Of a DNA stretch of 64,000 nt, positions 1 to 8,212 are shown in pieces (the first letter of the stretch is position 1; every line of letters begins with the position of its first letter). The position numbers and the translations under genes were made by a program. The stretch spans positions 1-64,000 of the forward strand of contig JAEDFM010000007.1 in assembly GCA_016292805.1 (NCBI GenBank), given 5' to 3'. Below the pieces are notes generated by a model. That model had not been told where the DNA came from, did no database searches, and saw only the letters and a program-made list of their open reading frames with translations. Source of the DNA: Treponema sp. GTDB taxonomy: Bacteria; Spirochaetota; Spirochaetia; Treponematales; Treponemataceae.

Positions 1-1
1 A

Positions 2-274
2 TGGCAAAAAAAGCGACAGTCGTTCAGGAGGGCTGACATTTTTGAACGCCCCAACAAAAAGCCAGAGGAGACAAGGAAACAGGAAGAAGAAAAGGACAGT
101 ATTCTGAAAACAATCGGAGAACAGAAGGATTTTGGCCTGCTTGTAAAAAAAGAAGATGGTTACCATTTTGGTATAAAAGGTATTAAAGAAAGAACAGACT
201 TCCTGGGTGAAACTTTTAAAATCTACTCTCTCCTAAATGAAGGGACTGAAATTATGATAACCATCGAAATCTAG
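2..274 (+). pseudogene. Gene fragment with a histidine-kinase-like C-terminus
   Basis: The frame is open from the window edge to TAG at 272-274. Its last ~40 residues (HFGIKGIKERTDFLGE, then NEGTEIMITIEI) look like the G2 box and final strand of a HisKA_3-type histidine kinase ATPase domain. The Lys/Glu-rich part before it does not resemble the N or G1 boxes. An ATG at position 1 lies one base out of frame across a run of seven A; removing one A would give a ~90-residue protein starting MAKKRQSF. It is therefore either the tail of a larger kinase cut by the window edge or a frameshifted remnant. The kinase assignment is tentative. Confidence 0.4.
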
Positions 275-426
275 AAAATTTACCCCTTCTGCGGGCGCAA
301 TTTATTTACCATACACAGCATGGCAAATTTAGACACCACCCTACGCCGCCCGCAACGCCCGGTGGCAAGGATAAACACTACTGCGACTTACAAGTTTCCA
401 TATTTTTCAGTTACATATCATAATTT

Positions 427-701
427 CATACATTAATTTGATTTTTATAAATTCTGTATGTGCCTATACTCAAATTTTATACATTATCAAACCATAACAC
501 ATACATTTTTCGATTCTAGACTAATTTTGTATGCCAAATGTAAGCCTAATCCCACAATTTCTCAATTATCTTTTCATTTTAAACATAAAAATCACATACA
601 TTTTTTTGATTTTTCCATAAAATGTATGTCCAACCAACACATTAAAAGATTTTATGCAAAAAAATCACATACATTTTCTGAAAATTATAATTTTTTGTAT
701 G
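427..701. repeat. Four 34-bp imperfect palindromes in a 517-bp non-coding stretch
   Basis: Four units of exactly 34 bp lie at 427-460, 500-533, 595-628 and 668-701. Each begins CATACATT and ends with TGTATG or TTGTATG, so the tips are inverted repeats, while the AT-rich middle varies. Start-to-start distances are 73, 95 and 73 bp. The rest of 275-791 holds a GC-richer patch (about 285-365, CCGCCCGCAACGCCCGG) and no convincing gene. The open frames through it have no family features or ribosome-binding sites. The function is unknown: operators, protein-binding iterons or small palindromic elements are possible. Confidence 0.7.
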
Positions 702-791
702 CTCCATCCTCAAAAAAAGGTAGAATAAAAAAAAAGCCTTCCTTTTAAGCAAAAATATAGAGAAATGTTCACACTATTGAATACAATATCT

Positions 792-1784
792 TTATTTTCT
801 TTCCAAAATCCCCTTCCCCAAATTCATCGTCATTTTCTTATTGCAACACCACATTGGTGCCACTACCAGCGACTTGGGAGGATCCCCCGTCAACCGGTGA
901 ATTACCACACCTGGCGGCAACATACCTACAGCTTCCCCTATAATGTCAAAGTATTCTTCCATTTCCAGACACTTTACTTTTCCAGCTTCGTAATCTCTGC
1001 AGAGGTCTGTCCCCTTTAGCACATACAAGTTGGTAATTTTTATTCCATTGGTACCAGAGTCAACTGCAAACTTTACGGAATCCAGCATCTGCTGGCGGGA
1101 TTCACCTGGAAGCCCAAAAATTATGTGGGTTACTACATGAATACTTGGATTCAGCTGATGTAATGCTTTTACAGCGTTAACATAGGTTTGATTTGAAAAA
1201 CCACGGCGAATATATTGGGCAGAACTCTGGCTTGAAGTTTGAAGTCCAAGTTCTATCTGTAAAAAAGGCTTTGAGAAACGTCCCCCTGGCTCCAAATCTG
1301 GTTGCAAGGTCTGTCCCTCTTGTTCACAAGACCGAGAGAACCGTCCCCCTGGCTCAGATGACCAGGAGAACCGTCCCCATGGTTCACAAATTTCCCCTAA
1401 AGCCTGTAAAACCTCTTCTCCAAGGCAGTCAGGTCTGGTTCCCAGGGACAGACCTACCACACCAGGACACTGCAAAGCCTCCTGCCATTTTTTCTTTAAC
1501 TGAGGTATGTCCCCGTAGGTGTTTGTAAAATTCTGAAAATAAGCAATGTATTGAACTTCCCTGCCCTTTAATTTTGGGGCAAGTAAAGCTTTGGCCTGTT
1601 CAACCTGCTGAGAAATGGAAAACTGACGGGAAGCAGTAAAGTCTCCGGATCCTCTGGCACTACAGAAAATACAGCCACCGGTGCCCAGAGTGCCGTCCCT
1701 GGTGGGACAGGTACAGCCTGCATCAAGTGAGAGTTTGTAAACTTTCTGGCCAAAAATGGATTTGTAGTATTCGGAAACAGTCAT
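792..1784 (-). CDS. Radical SAM protein, TIGR01212/YhcC family
   Basis: The 330-residue protein has the family's N-terminal cluster region with Cys24/Cys26 and Cys38-X2-Cys41 (TLGTGGCIFC), then GLSLGTRPDCL and IELGLQT, all typical of the YhcC-type radical SAM family. The 4Fe-4S cluster should bind S-adenosylmethionine; the substrate is unknown. I chose ATG 1784: the longer frame to 1841 would start inside the adk terminator and adds a non-family leader. Between GEEVLQALGE and IELGLQT about 45 extra residues contain EPGGRFS three times (or near copies). These come from dispersed repeats inserted at 1273-1385. The insert sits in a probable loop, so the protein may still work. No clear Shine-Dalgarno is visible. 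Confidence 0.85.
   Translation of the reverse strand: MTVSEYYKSIFGQKVYKLSLDAGCTCPTRDGTLGTGGCIFCSARGSGDFTASRQFSISQQVEQAKALLAPKLKGREVQYIAYFQNFTNTYGDIPQLKKKWQEALQCPGVVGLSLGTRPDCLGEEVLQALGEICEPWGRFSWSSEPGGRFSRSCEQEGQTLQPDLEPGGRFSKPFLQIELGLQTSSQSSAQYIRRGFSNQTYVNAVKALHQLNPSIHVVTHIIFGLPGESRQQMLDSVKFAVDSGTNGIKITNLYVLKGTDLCRDYEAGKVKCLEMEEYFDIIGEAVGMLPPGVVIHRLTGDPPKSLVVAPMWCCNKKMTMNLGKGILERK
1273..1385. repeat. Dispersed repeat copies inside the radical SAM gene
   Basis: Three copies of the dispersed element occur at 1273-1293, 1334-1355 and 1365-1385, with core GAGAACCGTCCCCCTGG and one or two changes each. A related GGTCTGTCCCTC motif lies between the first two. They are in frame on the coding (minus) strand and read as GGRFS-type peptides. 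The same element occurs at 27925-28007, 29829-29846, 46233-46286 and 51672-51768. Confidence 0.8.
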
Positions 1785-1822
1785 AAAAAGAAATGCTGAA
1801 ACAAGTTCAGCGTAATATATCA

Positions 1823-1857
1823 CAAAAAAATAACCCGCCAAGAAAAAACTTAGCGGG
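1823..1857 (-). terminator. Intrinsic terminator of adk
   Basis: Read on the minus strand, CCCGCTAAG and CTTGGCGGG pair around a T6 loop (one U-G pair) and are followed by TTATTTTTTT. It lies about 100 nt after the adk stop and overlaps the upstream end of the long frame of the next gene. That supports the shorter start for the radical SAM protein. The adk trailer (1858-1959) also holds two GC-rich hairpins (GGGCC/GGCCC and AGGGGGA/TCCCCCT). Confidence 0.8.
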
Positions 1858-1959
1858 CGTTACGGGCCGGCGACTGAGGCCCGTTAGAAGGGGTGACGAA
1901 AGACAGCGTAAGCTGGCTGGAGTCAGGGGGAGACTTCCCCCTCCCTTATAAAACAGAAA

Positions 1960-2589
1960 TTAAGCAAAAATCTTTTTGAATTCTACTAACAAGTTGTCTG
2001 TTTCAATGGCAGCATCCAAAGTTGTCATGTTGCCTTTGTTGTTGTAGTAGTCGATTAATGGCTGTGTCTGTTCTTTGTAAACGTCCATACGGTGAAGGAT
2101 TGATTCCTGTTTGTCGTCGTCGCGCTGAATGATTTCGCCACCACATTTGTCACAAACGCCTTCAACTTTTGGAGGGAGTGTAAGAACATTGTAGTTTGCA
2201 CCACAAGCTTTACAAACACGGCGTGTGCTCAAGCGTTTAAGAACGATTTCTTCTGCAATGTCGAAGTTTACACACTTAAGTTCAAGACCAAGTGTATCGA
2301 GCATTTCTGCCTGTGGAATTGTGCGTGGGAATCCGTCAAGAATGAAACCGTTTTTGCAGTCATCCTGAGCAAGACGATCCTTTACCAATTCGAATGTTAA
2401 ATCATCAGATACTAAAGAACCTGAATCGATAATAGCCTTTACTTTTACTCCAAGTGGAGTCTGTGCTTTAATATTTGCACGGAAAATGTCACCTGTAGAA
2501 ATGTGAGGAATTTTGTAGTCTGCTGCAACTTTTACAGCCAATGAGCCTTTACCAGCTCCAGGTGCACCTAAGAAAATGAAATTATTCAT
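1960..2589 (-). CDS. adk: Adenylate kinase
   Basis: This 209-residue cytoplasmic enzyme interconverts ATP plus AMP and two ADP. The P-loop is GAPGAGKGS at residues 8-16. The AMP site TGDIFR and the segment DGFPRT are present. The LID carries four cysteines (126, 129, 146, 149) in Cys-X2-Cys/Cys-X2-Cys form, so this is the zinc-LID type. GGAG lies upstream of the ATG at 2589. It is transcribed away from LemA and ends in a strong terminator. Confidence 0.97.
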   Translation of the reverse strand: MNNFIFLGAPGAGKGSLAVKVAADYKIPHISTGDIFRANIKAQTPLGVKVKAIIDSGSLVSDDLTFELVKDRLAQDDCKNGFILDGFPRTIPQAEMLDTLGLELKCVNFDIAEEIVLKRLSTRRVCKACGANYNVLTLPPKVEGVCDKCGGEIIQRDDDKQESILHRMDVYKEQTQPLIDYYNNKGNMTTLDAAIETDNLLVEFKKIFA

Positions 2590-2664
2590 ACTAAGTAATT
2601 CTCCTTAATTAATATTACATTCATTTTATATGGAAAATAACGTTTTATCAATTGTGATTTTATA

Positions 2665-2694
2665 TTGACCTGCATTACAAAAACACATTAGATT
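2665..2694 (+). promoter_or_regulatory. Putative sigma-70 promoter for lemA-patatin
   Basis: TTGACC at 2665-2670 is followed 17 nt later by TTAGAT (or TAGATT with 18 nt). It is 22 nt upstream of the lemA start, with AAAGGAGAG as the ribosome-binding site. Confidence 0.5.
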
Positions 2695-2715
2695 TACCAT
2701 AAAGGAGAGTGCTGT

Positions 2716-3282
2716 ATGAAAAAATCATCTAAAGCCTTTATTATTCTTGGACTTATTCTTGTTTGTATTTTAGCGGGATATGGCTGTGTTTCGGGAATTT
2801 ACAATAATCTTGTTAGTCAGGAAGAGTCGGTGGAAGCGGCCTGGTCTGATGTTCAAAATCAGTATCAAAGACGTTTGGATCTGATTCCAAGCCTTACCCT
2901 TACAGTAAAAAAAGTTGCACTGCAGGAAGCTGATGCTTTTAAAGCTTTAACTGACGCAAGAAAAGCTGCATCGGCAAAAGTAAATATCAGCAACAGCATT
3001 ATAAATAATGAACAGGATTTGAATGATTATATACGATGTCAGGAACAGTTGGGTGCTGCAATTGATAACATTTTGTCTATTGGAAATTCTTACAGTGAAC
3101 TTTCTAAAAGCCAGAATTTTGCGGGGCTTAAGGAACAGATAAAAGCTGCAAACAATAAAATCCTTGATTCCCAAAAAGAGTATAACCACATTGCTCTTGC
3201 TTACAATACAACTATCAGAAAAATGCCGGCAGTTTTATTTGCTGGCAGTTTTGGCTTTTCTAAAAAAGCATATATAAAATAA
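2716..3282 (+). CDS. LemA family protein
   Basis: The 188-residue protein has one N-terminal membrane segment (residues ~8-27) and a helical domain with the LemA signature: YNNLVSQEESVEAAWSDVQ, then YQRRLDLIPSL. Related proteins are single-pass membrane proteins with a cytoplasmic or periplasmic coiled domain and no settled biochemical role. A Cys at residue 24 (AGYGC) could be a lipidation site, but the context is not a clear lipobox. The start follows AAAGGAGAG. The patatin-like gene begins 20 nt downstream, so the two are probably co-transcribed. Confidence 0.85.
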   Translation: MKKSSKAFIILGLILVCILAGYGCVSGIYNNLVSQEESVEAAWSDVQNQYQRRLDLIPSLTLTVKKVALQEADAFKALTDARKAASAKVNISNSIINNEQDLNDYIRCQEQLGAAIDNILSIGNSYSELSKSQNFAGLKEQIKAANNKILDSQKEYNHIALAYNTTIRKMPAVLFAGSFGFSKKAYIK

Positions 3283-3302
3283 TTTAAAAAAGGTATTTAA
3301 AC

Positions 3303-5540
3303 ATGAAAAGATTCTCAGCTGTAATTGCAGCATTTATTCTTACAGTTTTCTGTTTATCTGCAGAACAAAGAACTTTTGCTAATCCTGGAAAAATGCCGCC
3401 AGTAAAAGAAAAAGGCCGGCCATCGGTGGCACTTGTACTTTCTGGAGGCGGAATTAACGGTGCTGCAGAAATTCCTGTTCTGGAAAAAATTGAAGAATTA
3501 GGAATTCCTGTTGATATGATAATTGGAACAAGTATCGGTGCAATTGTAGGTGGACTCTACTCTTCCGGTTATACTATAGACCAGATTTACAAGCTGTTTT
3601 TTGAACAGAACTGGCCTGAAATTTTTGCTGATTTTTCACCTTCTGTTTATGAAAAACTATACGAGTCTCATGGAACAAAAGAAAACCTCCTGCCTTTAAG
3701 AGCTGGTTTTGATGCCAGACTTCAAATTGGAAAAGGGCTTACAAACGGACAAAAAGCGTATCAGATGCTAAAAGAGCTTACCCTGAAAATTCCTTCTGAT
3801 ATTAACTTTGATGATTTGCCAATTCCATTTCGCTGTGTTGCTACAGATATGATTACTGGTGAGCCTTACCTTTTTAGCAGCGGTGATATTTCGGAAGCAA
3901 TCAGAGCCAGTATGAATGTAGGTGGACTTTTTGAACCTTTGTATATTGACGGTCACTATCTTTTGGATGGAGGACTTACCTACAACATGGCGGTTTCTAT
4001 TGCCAAAAAAATGGGTTACGATATTGTAATTGCGGTAGAAATTGGACCTTCCTCAAATAAATCTGTACGAACTTATGATTCCATTCCATTGTATACACTT
4101 CAGGATTCAATTTATATTCCAATGAAAACTGTTGATAAGATTGAAGCTCAGCTGGCAGATCTTACTCTTTATCCAGATATGTCTAAGTTTGAAATTACAG
4201 ATTTTGACCGGGCAGCAGAAATCTATGAAGAAGGATTAAAAGCGGTACAGGCAGCAGCCAGTGAATTTGAAAAAATCAGAAACAGAATATATCCAAAAGG
4301 AAACAGCATCTCTGCAAAAGAAGATTTATATTCTTCCCGAAAAAACATTACACCTTCAAAGCTTGTAATAAACAACGGCTTTAACGAAGATAAAAAATAT
4401 ATATATAAATTATTCCAGGACTTTACAAAAAATAATTGTACTCATCAGGCATATAGAACCTTTATTAGTGGCATTTATAAAACTGGCCATTACAAAATAA
4501 TTCGAACACGAATGCTAACTGCTGATAATGAAGAAATTATGGAATTAAACTTAACTCCAAAGCCAAAGCCTTCTATTATGTTTCTGGCAAGTAACGATTT
4601 ACAACAGTCTGCTTCCCCTAAAAACTTATCTTCATACATAAATGCAAACTTAGCCATTCAGTTCCGTGGAATTACAAACGCAGATTCCCTGCTTTCTTTA
4701 AGAGCTACAGTTTTTAATGATTGGATTGCAGATTTGATGTTCTTCCAGCCATTAACAAAGAACTGCTACCTGCGCCTCCAATCAAAGTACGCACATGATA
4801 TTTACGGAACCTACGAACATTATATTTCCTGGAACAATGCCTTAAGCTTTGGTCTGAATTACCTTAACCACGCTTATACTGACCAGGGCATATTCTGTAA
4901 TTTAAGCAGAGTCCCTGTTGATTTCACTACAAAGGATAGAACAAACAGCTGGGATACAGGCCTCTTCATAAAATATTATTTCAGTATTCTTGATCAGCCT
5001 TGTTTCAGTAGAAAAGGTATTTCTGTAGATGCTATGGGTAAATATATTGTTCCTATTCAGCAGCAGTTATGTTTTAAGCAGGCAAGCATAACTGGTGATA
5101 TAAATCTAAAGGCAGCTGTACCTGTAGGGAAAAAATTCAGTATTGGAATGAATACTTTTGCTGGCTTTGATTTTTCAGGTAATCTGAATAAAAACCGGGA
5201 ATTAATGATTCTTGAAGGTTACAGTAACTACAACAGAATATACTTTCCTCAGAATGGTAAAAAGAATGTTTTTTCTTCTCAAATGCTGGCATCATCTATA
5301 ACATTGCAGTTTACACCTGTTGAAAATCTTACAATTGCAGGAGGCCAGATTTATATTCTTGCTAATGGTACCTGGGGAACCTTAGGTAAAATGAGTGAAG
5401 GATTGTGGTCTGCAAGTGCAGGTTTTGGACTGAAAATTTGGGATAGCTGCAACCTGCTGGTAAAATTTGGAGCTGGTTCTAATTATGAAACAAGCTGTAT
5501 TCCATTTTTATCTTTAGACTTTGGAGCAATAAAGTTCTAA
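3303..5540 (+). CDS. Patatin-like phospholipase with C-terminal beta barrel (PlpD-like, type Vd)
   Basis: The 745-residue protein starts with a signal peptide (residues 1-20). The patatin domain follows: oxyanion loop GGGINGAA (48-55), nucleophile motif GTSIG with Ser77, and catalytic Asp222 in DGG. These define a Ser-Asp lipase. From ~residue 350 a short POTRA-like segment is followed by beta-rich repeats ending FGAIKF, matching the Omp85-type barrel of PlpD-class type Vd autotransporters. The lipase is probably displayed at or secreted across the outer membrane. It follows lemA by 20 nt. The barrel assignment is by pattern; the catalytic domain is secure. Confidence 0.88.
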   Translation: MKRFSAVIAAFILTVFCLSAEQRTFANPGKMPPVKEKGRPSVALVLSGGGINGAAEIPVLEKIEELGIPVDMIIGTSIGAIVGGLYSSGYTIDQIYKLFFEQNWPEIFADFSPSVYEKLYESHGTKENLLPLRAGFDARLQIGKGLTNGQKAYQMLKELTLKIPSDINFDDLPIPFRCVATDMITGEPYLFSSGDISEAIRASMNVGGLFEPLYIDGHYLLDGGLTYNMAVSIAKKMGYDIVIAVEIGPSSNKSVRTYDSIPLYTLQDSIYIPMKTVDKIEAQLADLTLYPDMSKFEITDFDRAAEIYEEGLKAVQAAASEFEKIRNRIYPKGNSISAKEDLYSSRKNITPSKLVINNGFNEDKKYIYKLFQDFTKNNCTHQAYRTFISGIYKTGHYKIIRTRMLTADNEEIMELNLTPKPKPSIMFLASNDLQQSASPKNLSSYINANLAIQFRGITNADSLLSLRATVFNDWIADLMFFQPLTKNCYLRLQSKYAHDIYGTYEHYISWNNALSFGLNYLNHAYTDQGIFCNLSRVPVDFTTKDRTNSWDTGLFIKYYFSILDQPCFSRKGISVDAMGKYIVPIQQQLCFKQASITGDINLKAAVPVGKKFSIGMNTFAGFDFSGNLNKNRELMILEGYSNYNRIYFPQNGKKNVFSSQMLASSITLQFTPVENLTIAGGQIYILANGTWGTLGKMSEGLWSASAGFGLKIWDSCNLLVKFGAGSNYETSCIPFLSLDFGAIKF

Positions 5541-5637
5541 TAAAATTTAGTTGCCCCACTCTCTATTTATTATTATATTTAAATATAAGAATCTTACGAT
5601 TCTCTAAAATTACATACAAAATAGAAGGTGATAAATT

Positions 5638-5910
5638 ATGAAAATTAAACCACTAGCAGACAGAGTTCTTGTTAAAAACGAAAAACCAGAAACAAAAACT
5701 ATGGCAGGAATTATTATTCCAGAAGCAGCTCAGGAAAAAACTCAGACCGCAGTTGTAGTAGAAGTTGGACCTGGTACAGAAGACGAAAAAATCACAGTAA
5801 AGAAAGGCGATAAAATCATGTACGATAAATACGCCGGCACACCAGTTAAAATCGACGGTGAAGACCACCTCATCCTTCGCATGAGTGACATCATTGCTAT
5901 AATTGAATAG
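5638..5910 (+). CDS. groES: Co-chaperonin GroES
   Basis: The 90-residue protein is full length for GroES: KPLADRVLVK at the N-terminus, the mobile loop KTMAGIIIP, and GPGTEDEK. It caps the GroEL cage in the cytoplasm. No groEL lies next to it, so the chaperonin pair is split. AGAAGG precedes the ATG. A small inverted repeat AGAATC-ttac-GATTCT lies ~50 nt upstream. No CIRCE element (TTAGCACTC type) was seen. Confidence 0.97.
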   Translation: MKIKPLADRVLVKNEKPETKTMAGIIIPEAAQEKTQTAVVVEVGPGTEDEKITVKKGDKIMYDKYAGTPVKIDGEDHLILRMSDIIAIIE

Positions 5911-5931
5911 CATTGATAAACGAGAACTTTA

Positions 5932-7779
5932 TTACTTCTGTAATTTATTTCTTAATAAAACTGCCCTTTCGTTTTCAGGGAAAATGCTTACAGCATAATC
6001 TGCAGAACGGAGGGCATTTTTTATGTCTCCGTCACTTACATAAACATTTGCAATTCGATAGTAAATATCAGAACGGATTCTATTTCTACTTTCCCTTCCG
6101 GCAGCTTTTCCATAAAGATTCAAAGCCTTATTACGAGTACCGTAAGAGAAATAAATATCAGCCAGATTCATACAGGCAGAAGTTGTAGAATACATAGAAA
6201 TTTCGCCATCTTCTAAAATTCCACCACTTTCAAAAACAATGTATTCATACATTCTTATAGCTTCATTTATACGGTTTGCTTTAAGTGCAAAATAAGCACC
6301 AGCTTCTGTTATACCTAAATCTATCTGCTGAACCTTTGAAGCAATCTGGTCCCAGAAATCTTCTTTTGGATTTATCTTCAAGTGCTCATTAATGTATTTG
6401 CAATACAAATTATAGGCATCTTCATCCTGTTTTGTTTTTAACAAATAGGAAATAGCATATTGAATAAGAAGTGTTTTATATTTTTCATCTTCTGAATAGG
6501 TATCTTCAAGTAGTTTCCACAAATCTGTGCGTTTGTCCTGTTCACTTAAAGACTTATCTGTTTTATAACGAAGATCCAGTTTTTCTACATAAAGATAAGG
6601 ATCTTTTGTACGATTCAAACAGGCATCCAAACGATACATTGCATCGCTTAAAGGAATTTTTCTGCGGCTATCATATCGTTCCATTTCCAGTGTTTTTATA
6701 CCAGATCTGCGTAATGCAAGAATCTCAGAATCTTCTTCCCTCTGCAAATTAGATTCATAAGCAAAGTCTGCATATAAAATTAAAGCTGGAACAAAATCCG
6801 GCCAGCGGTTTACAGAATAGAATAGTAAATCTGCACAGGAATCTTTGTTTTCCTGATTATTTGCATAAATAGCGCTATTAACAAAAATTAAAGGAAGAAG
6901 TTCATTATCTCCTTTCTTTTCCTTAAGATTATCAATATTAATGATAATCTGTTGACGGGCAGCTTCTGCACTTTCCATATCTGAAACAGCCATATAAGCA
7001 TCTGATTGAAGTGCATAAAGCTTTACTAAAGAGGCTTTATTTGAAGCCTGTTCCGGATAATCTTTGAAATATGCAACAGCCACATTTGAAGCGTTCACTG
7101 CATCATAAAAATGGCTTCCATCATATAAAACCAAAGACCAGAAATATGCATCATCTAAATCTGCATAAACTCCAGGACACAATGCTGCCGCATTAGCAAA
7201 CAAACCATTTGCCAGCTGGAAAACAGCACAGTTTCTAATCCATACTGGATTTCTGGTTCCTGTGTATGCTTCATAATAAACATTATAAAAATCTTCCTGA
7301 CGGAAAAATTCCTGTTTGGCTTCTGGAGAGGCAAAATCTGTTTTTAATGCAATTTTTAAAGCAGCTTCTGAGTATAATGAGCCATATCTGGTACCTTTAA
7401 GCTTTTGTCCAGTTTTTTCGGCCAGTTCTACTCTATCATTATGAAGAAGAAAATTTACATATACGGCATTTAATTCAAGATTATTTCCATTCTTTTTTAA
7501 TGCCTTTTTTAAGATTTTTTCAGCAAGCTCACTTTCACCTACACTATTATAGCGTTTGTAGATTCCAATATATGACCAGGAATCGTAAGCTTTTTTTTCT
7601 GTCTTTTTAAGAAGTTTAATTGCATCGTTAATTTGAGACTGACTGATAAGAGCATCAATAGTATCAAATTGTGATGTTAACGACTTTTGTTCTGCCCTAA
7701 CGCTGCAGGCGCTAAAACAGAACAAAATAAATAAAAGGAAAATATTTGATATTACTAAACTGGATTTAAGCTTTTGCAC
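5932..7779 (-). CDS. Large TPR-type lipoprotein, function unknown
   Basis: A GTG start at 7779 gives 615 residues opening with a short lipoprotein signal ending LFCFSAC. The longer frame reaching 7872 lies inside nusB and is unlikely. The mature protein is almost entirely helical with degenerate TPR-like repeats (for example ACMNLADIYFSYGTRNKALNLYGKAA and DIYYRIANVYVSDGDIKNAL near the C-terminus). It probably works as an envelope scaffold. It overlaps nusB by 14 nt, so translation is likely coupled. I do not recognise a specific ortholog. Confidence 0.75.
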   Translation of the reverse strand: MQKLKSSLVISNIFLLFILFCFSACSVRAEQKSLTSQFDTIDALISQSQINDAIKLLKKTEKKAYDSWSYIGIYKRYNSVGESELAEKILKKALKKNGNNLELNAVYVNFLLHNDRVELAEKTGQKLKGTRYGSLYSEAALKIALKTDFASPEAKQEFFRQEDFYNVYYEAYTGTRNPVWIRNCAVFQLANGLFANAAALCPGVYADLDDAYFWSLVLYDGSHFYDAVNASNVAVAYFKDYPEQASNKASLVKLYALQSDAYMAVSDMESAEAARQQIIINIDNLKEKKGDNELLPLIFVNSAIYANNQENKDSCADLLFYSVNRWPDFVPALILYADFAYESNLQREEDSEILALRRSGIKTLEMERYDSRRKIPLSDAMYRLDACLNRTKDPYLYVEKLDLRYKTDKSLSEQDKRTDLWKLLEDTYSEDEKYKTLLIQYAISYLLKTKQDEDAYNLYCKYINEHLKINPKEDFWDQIASKVQQIDLGITEAGAYFALKANRINEAIRMYEYIVFESGGILEDGEISMYSTTSACMNLADIYFSYGTRNKALNLYGKAAGRESRNRIRSDIYYRIANVYVSDGDIKNALRSADYAVSIFPENERAVLLRNKLQK

Positions 7780-8212
7780 CGCTTTCTTTACCAATCTTAT
7801 CAAGAACAGCATTAATGAATTTGAAAGAATCTTCTGCACCGTATTCTTTGGCAATATTAATTGCTTCATCAATAACGATTTTAGAATTTGATCCTTCCTG
7901 GAATTTCATTTCGTAAATACTGGTTCTTAAAATAGCCAGTGCAACCTTGTTGATTCTGTCTCTTGTCCAGTTTGAACTTAAGTGAGAATCAATAAGTGCA
8001 TCAATAGCATCAATATTCTGGATTGTTCCACTAACAATGATGCTGGCAAACATATTTTCATCTTCTGAAGCACCTGAACTTGGAGCTTCATCCTGATTTT
8101 CTGATTCTTTTTTAAGCCATGAGAATGTCAACAATTCGTCTAATAGCACATTGTTGGCATCCCATGAAAAAAGAGATTGAAATGCTATGATTCTTCCCTT
8201 TCTGCGTGACAC
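7766..8212 (-). CDS. nusB: Transcription antitermination factor NusB
   Basis: The 148-residue all-helical protein starts SRRKGRIIAFQSLFSWD and has the family C-terminus (IVIDEAINIAKEYG, then KFINAVLDKI). It binds boxA RNA with NusE/S10 for rRNA antitermination. An acidic insertion follows residue ~35. The start is GTG, directly after the TAA of the SurA-like gene (TAAGTG), with GGAG nine bases before it. It forms a tight operon with its two neighbours. Confidence 0.93.
   Translation of the reverse strand: MSRRKGRIIAFQSLFSWDANNVLLDELLTFSWLKKESENQDEAPSSGASEDENMFASIIVSGTIQNIDAIDALIDSHLSSNWTRDRINKVALAILRTSIYEMKFQEGSNSKIVIDEAINIAKEYGAEDSFKFINAVLDKIGKESGAKA

Noticed and set aside
427..701. CRISPR array
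   Set aside because: Repeats have fixed length but variable interiors, spacings differ (39, 61, 39 bp) and no cas genes are near.
458..1019. Two plus-strand open frames (96 and 84 residues)
   Set aside because: The first runs through the palindromic units and the second is antisense to the radical SAM gene; neither has a ribosome-binding site or family features.
1001..1020. Another copy of the dispersed repeat (GGTCTGTCCCC) in the radical SAM gene
   Set aside because: The reverse strand encodes LKGTDL, a normal family motif. The same applies to 1444-1458 (GTRPDCL), 52838-52850 (KGDRL) and 55709-55722 (GDRPV).
5541..5637. CIRCE heat-shock operator before groES
   Set aside because: No TTAGCACTC-N9-GAGTGCTAA; only a short AGAATC/GATTCT repeat.
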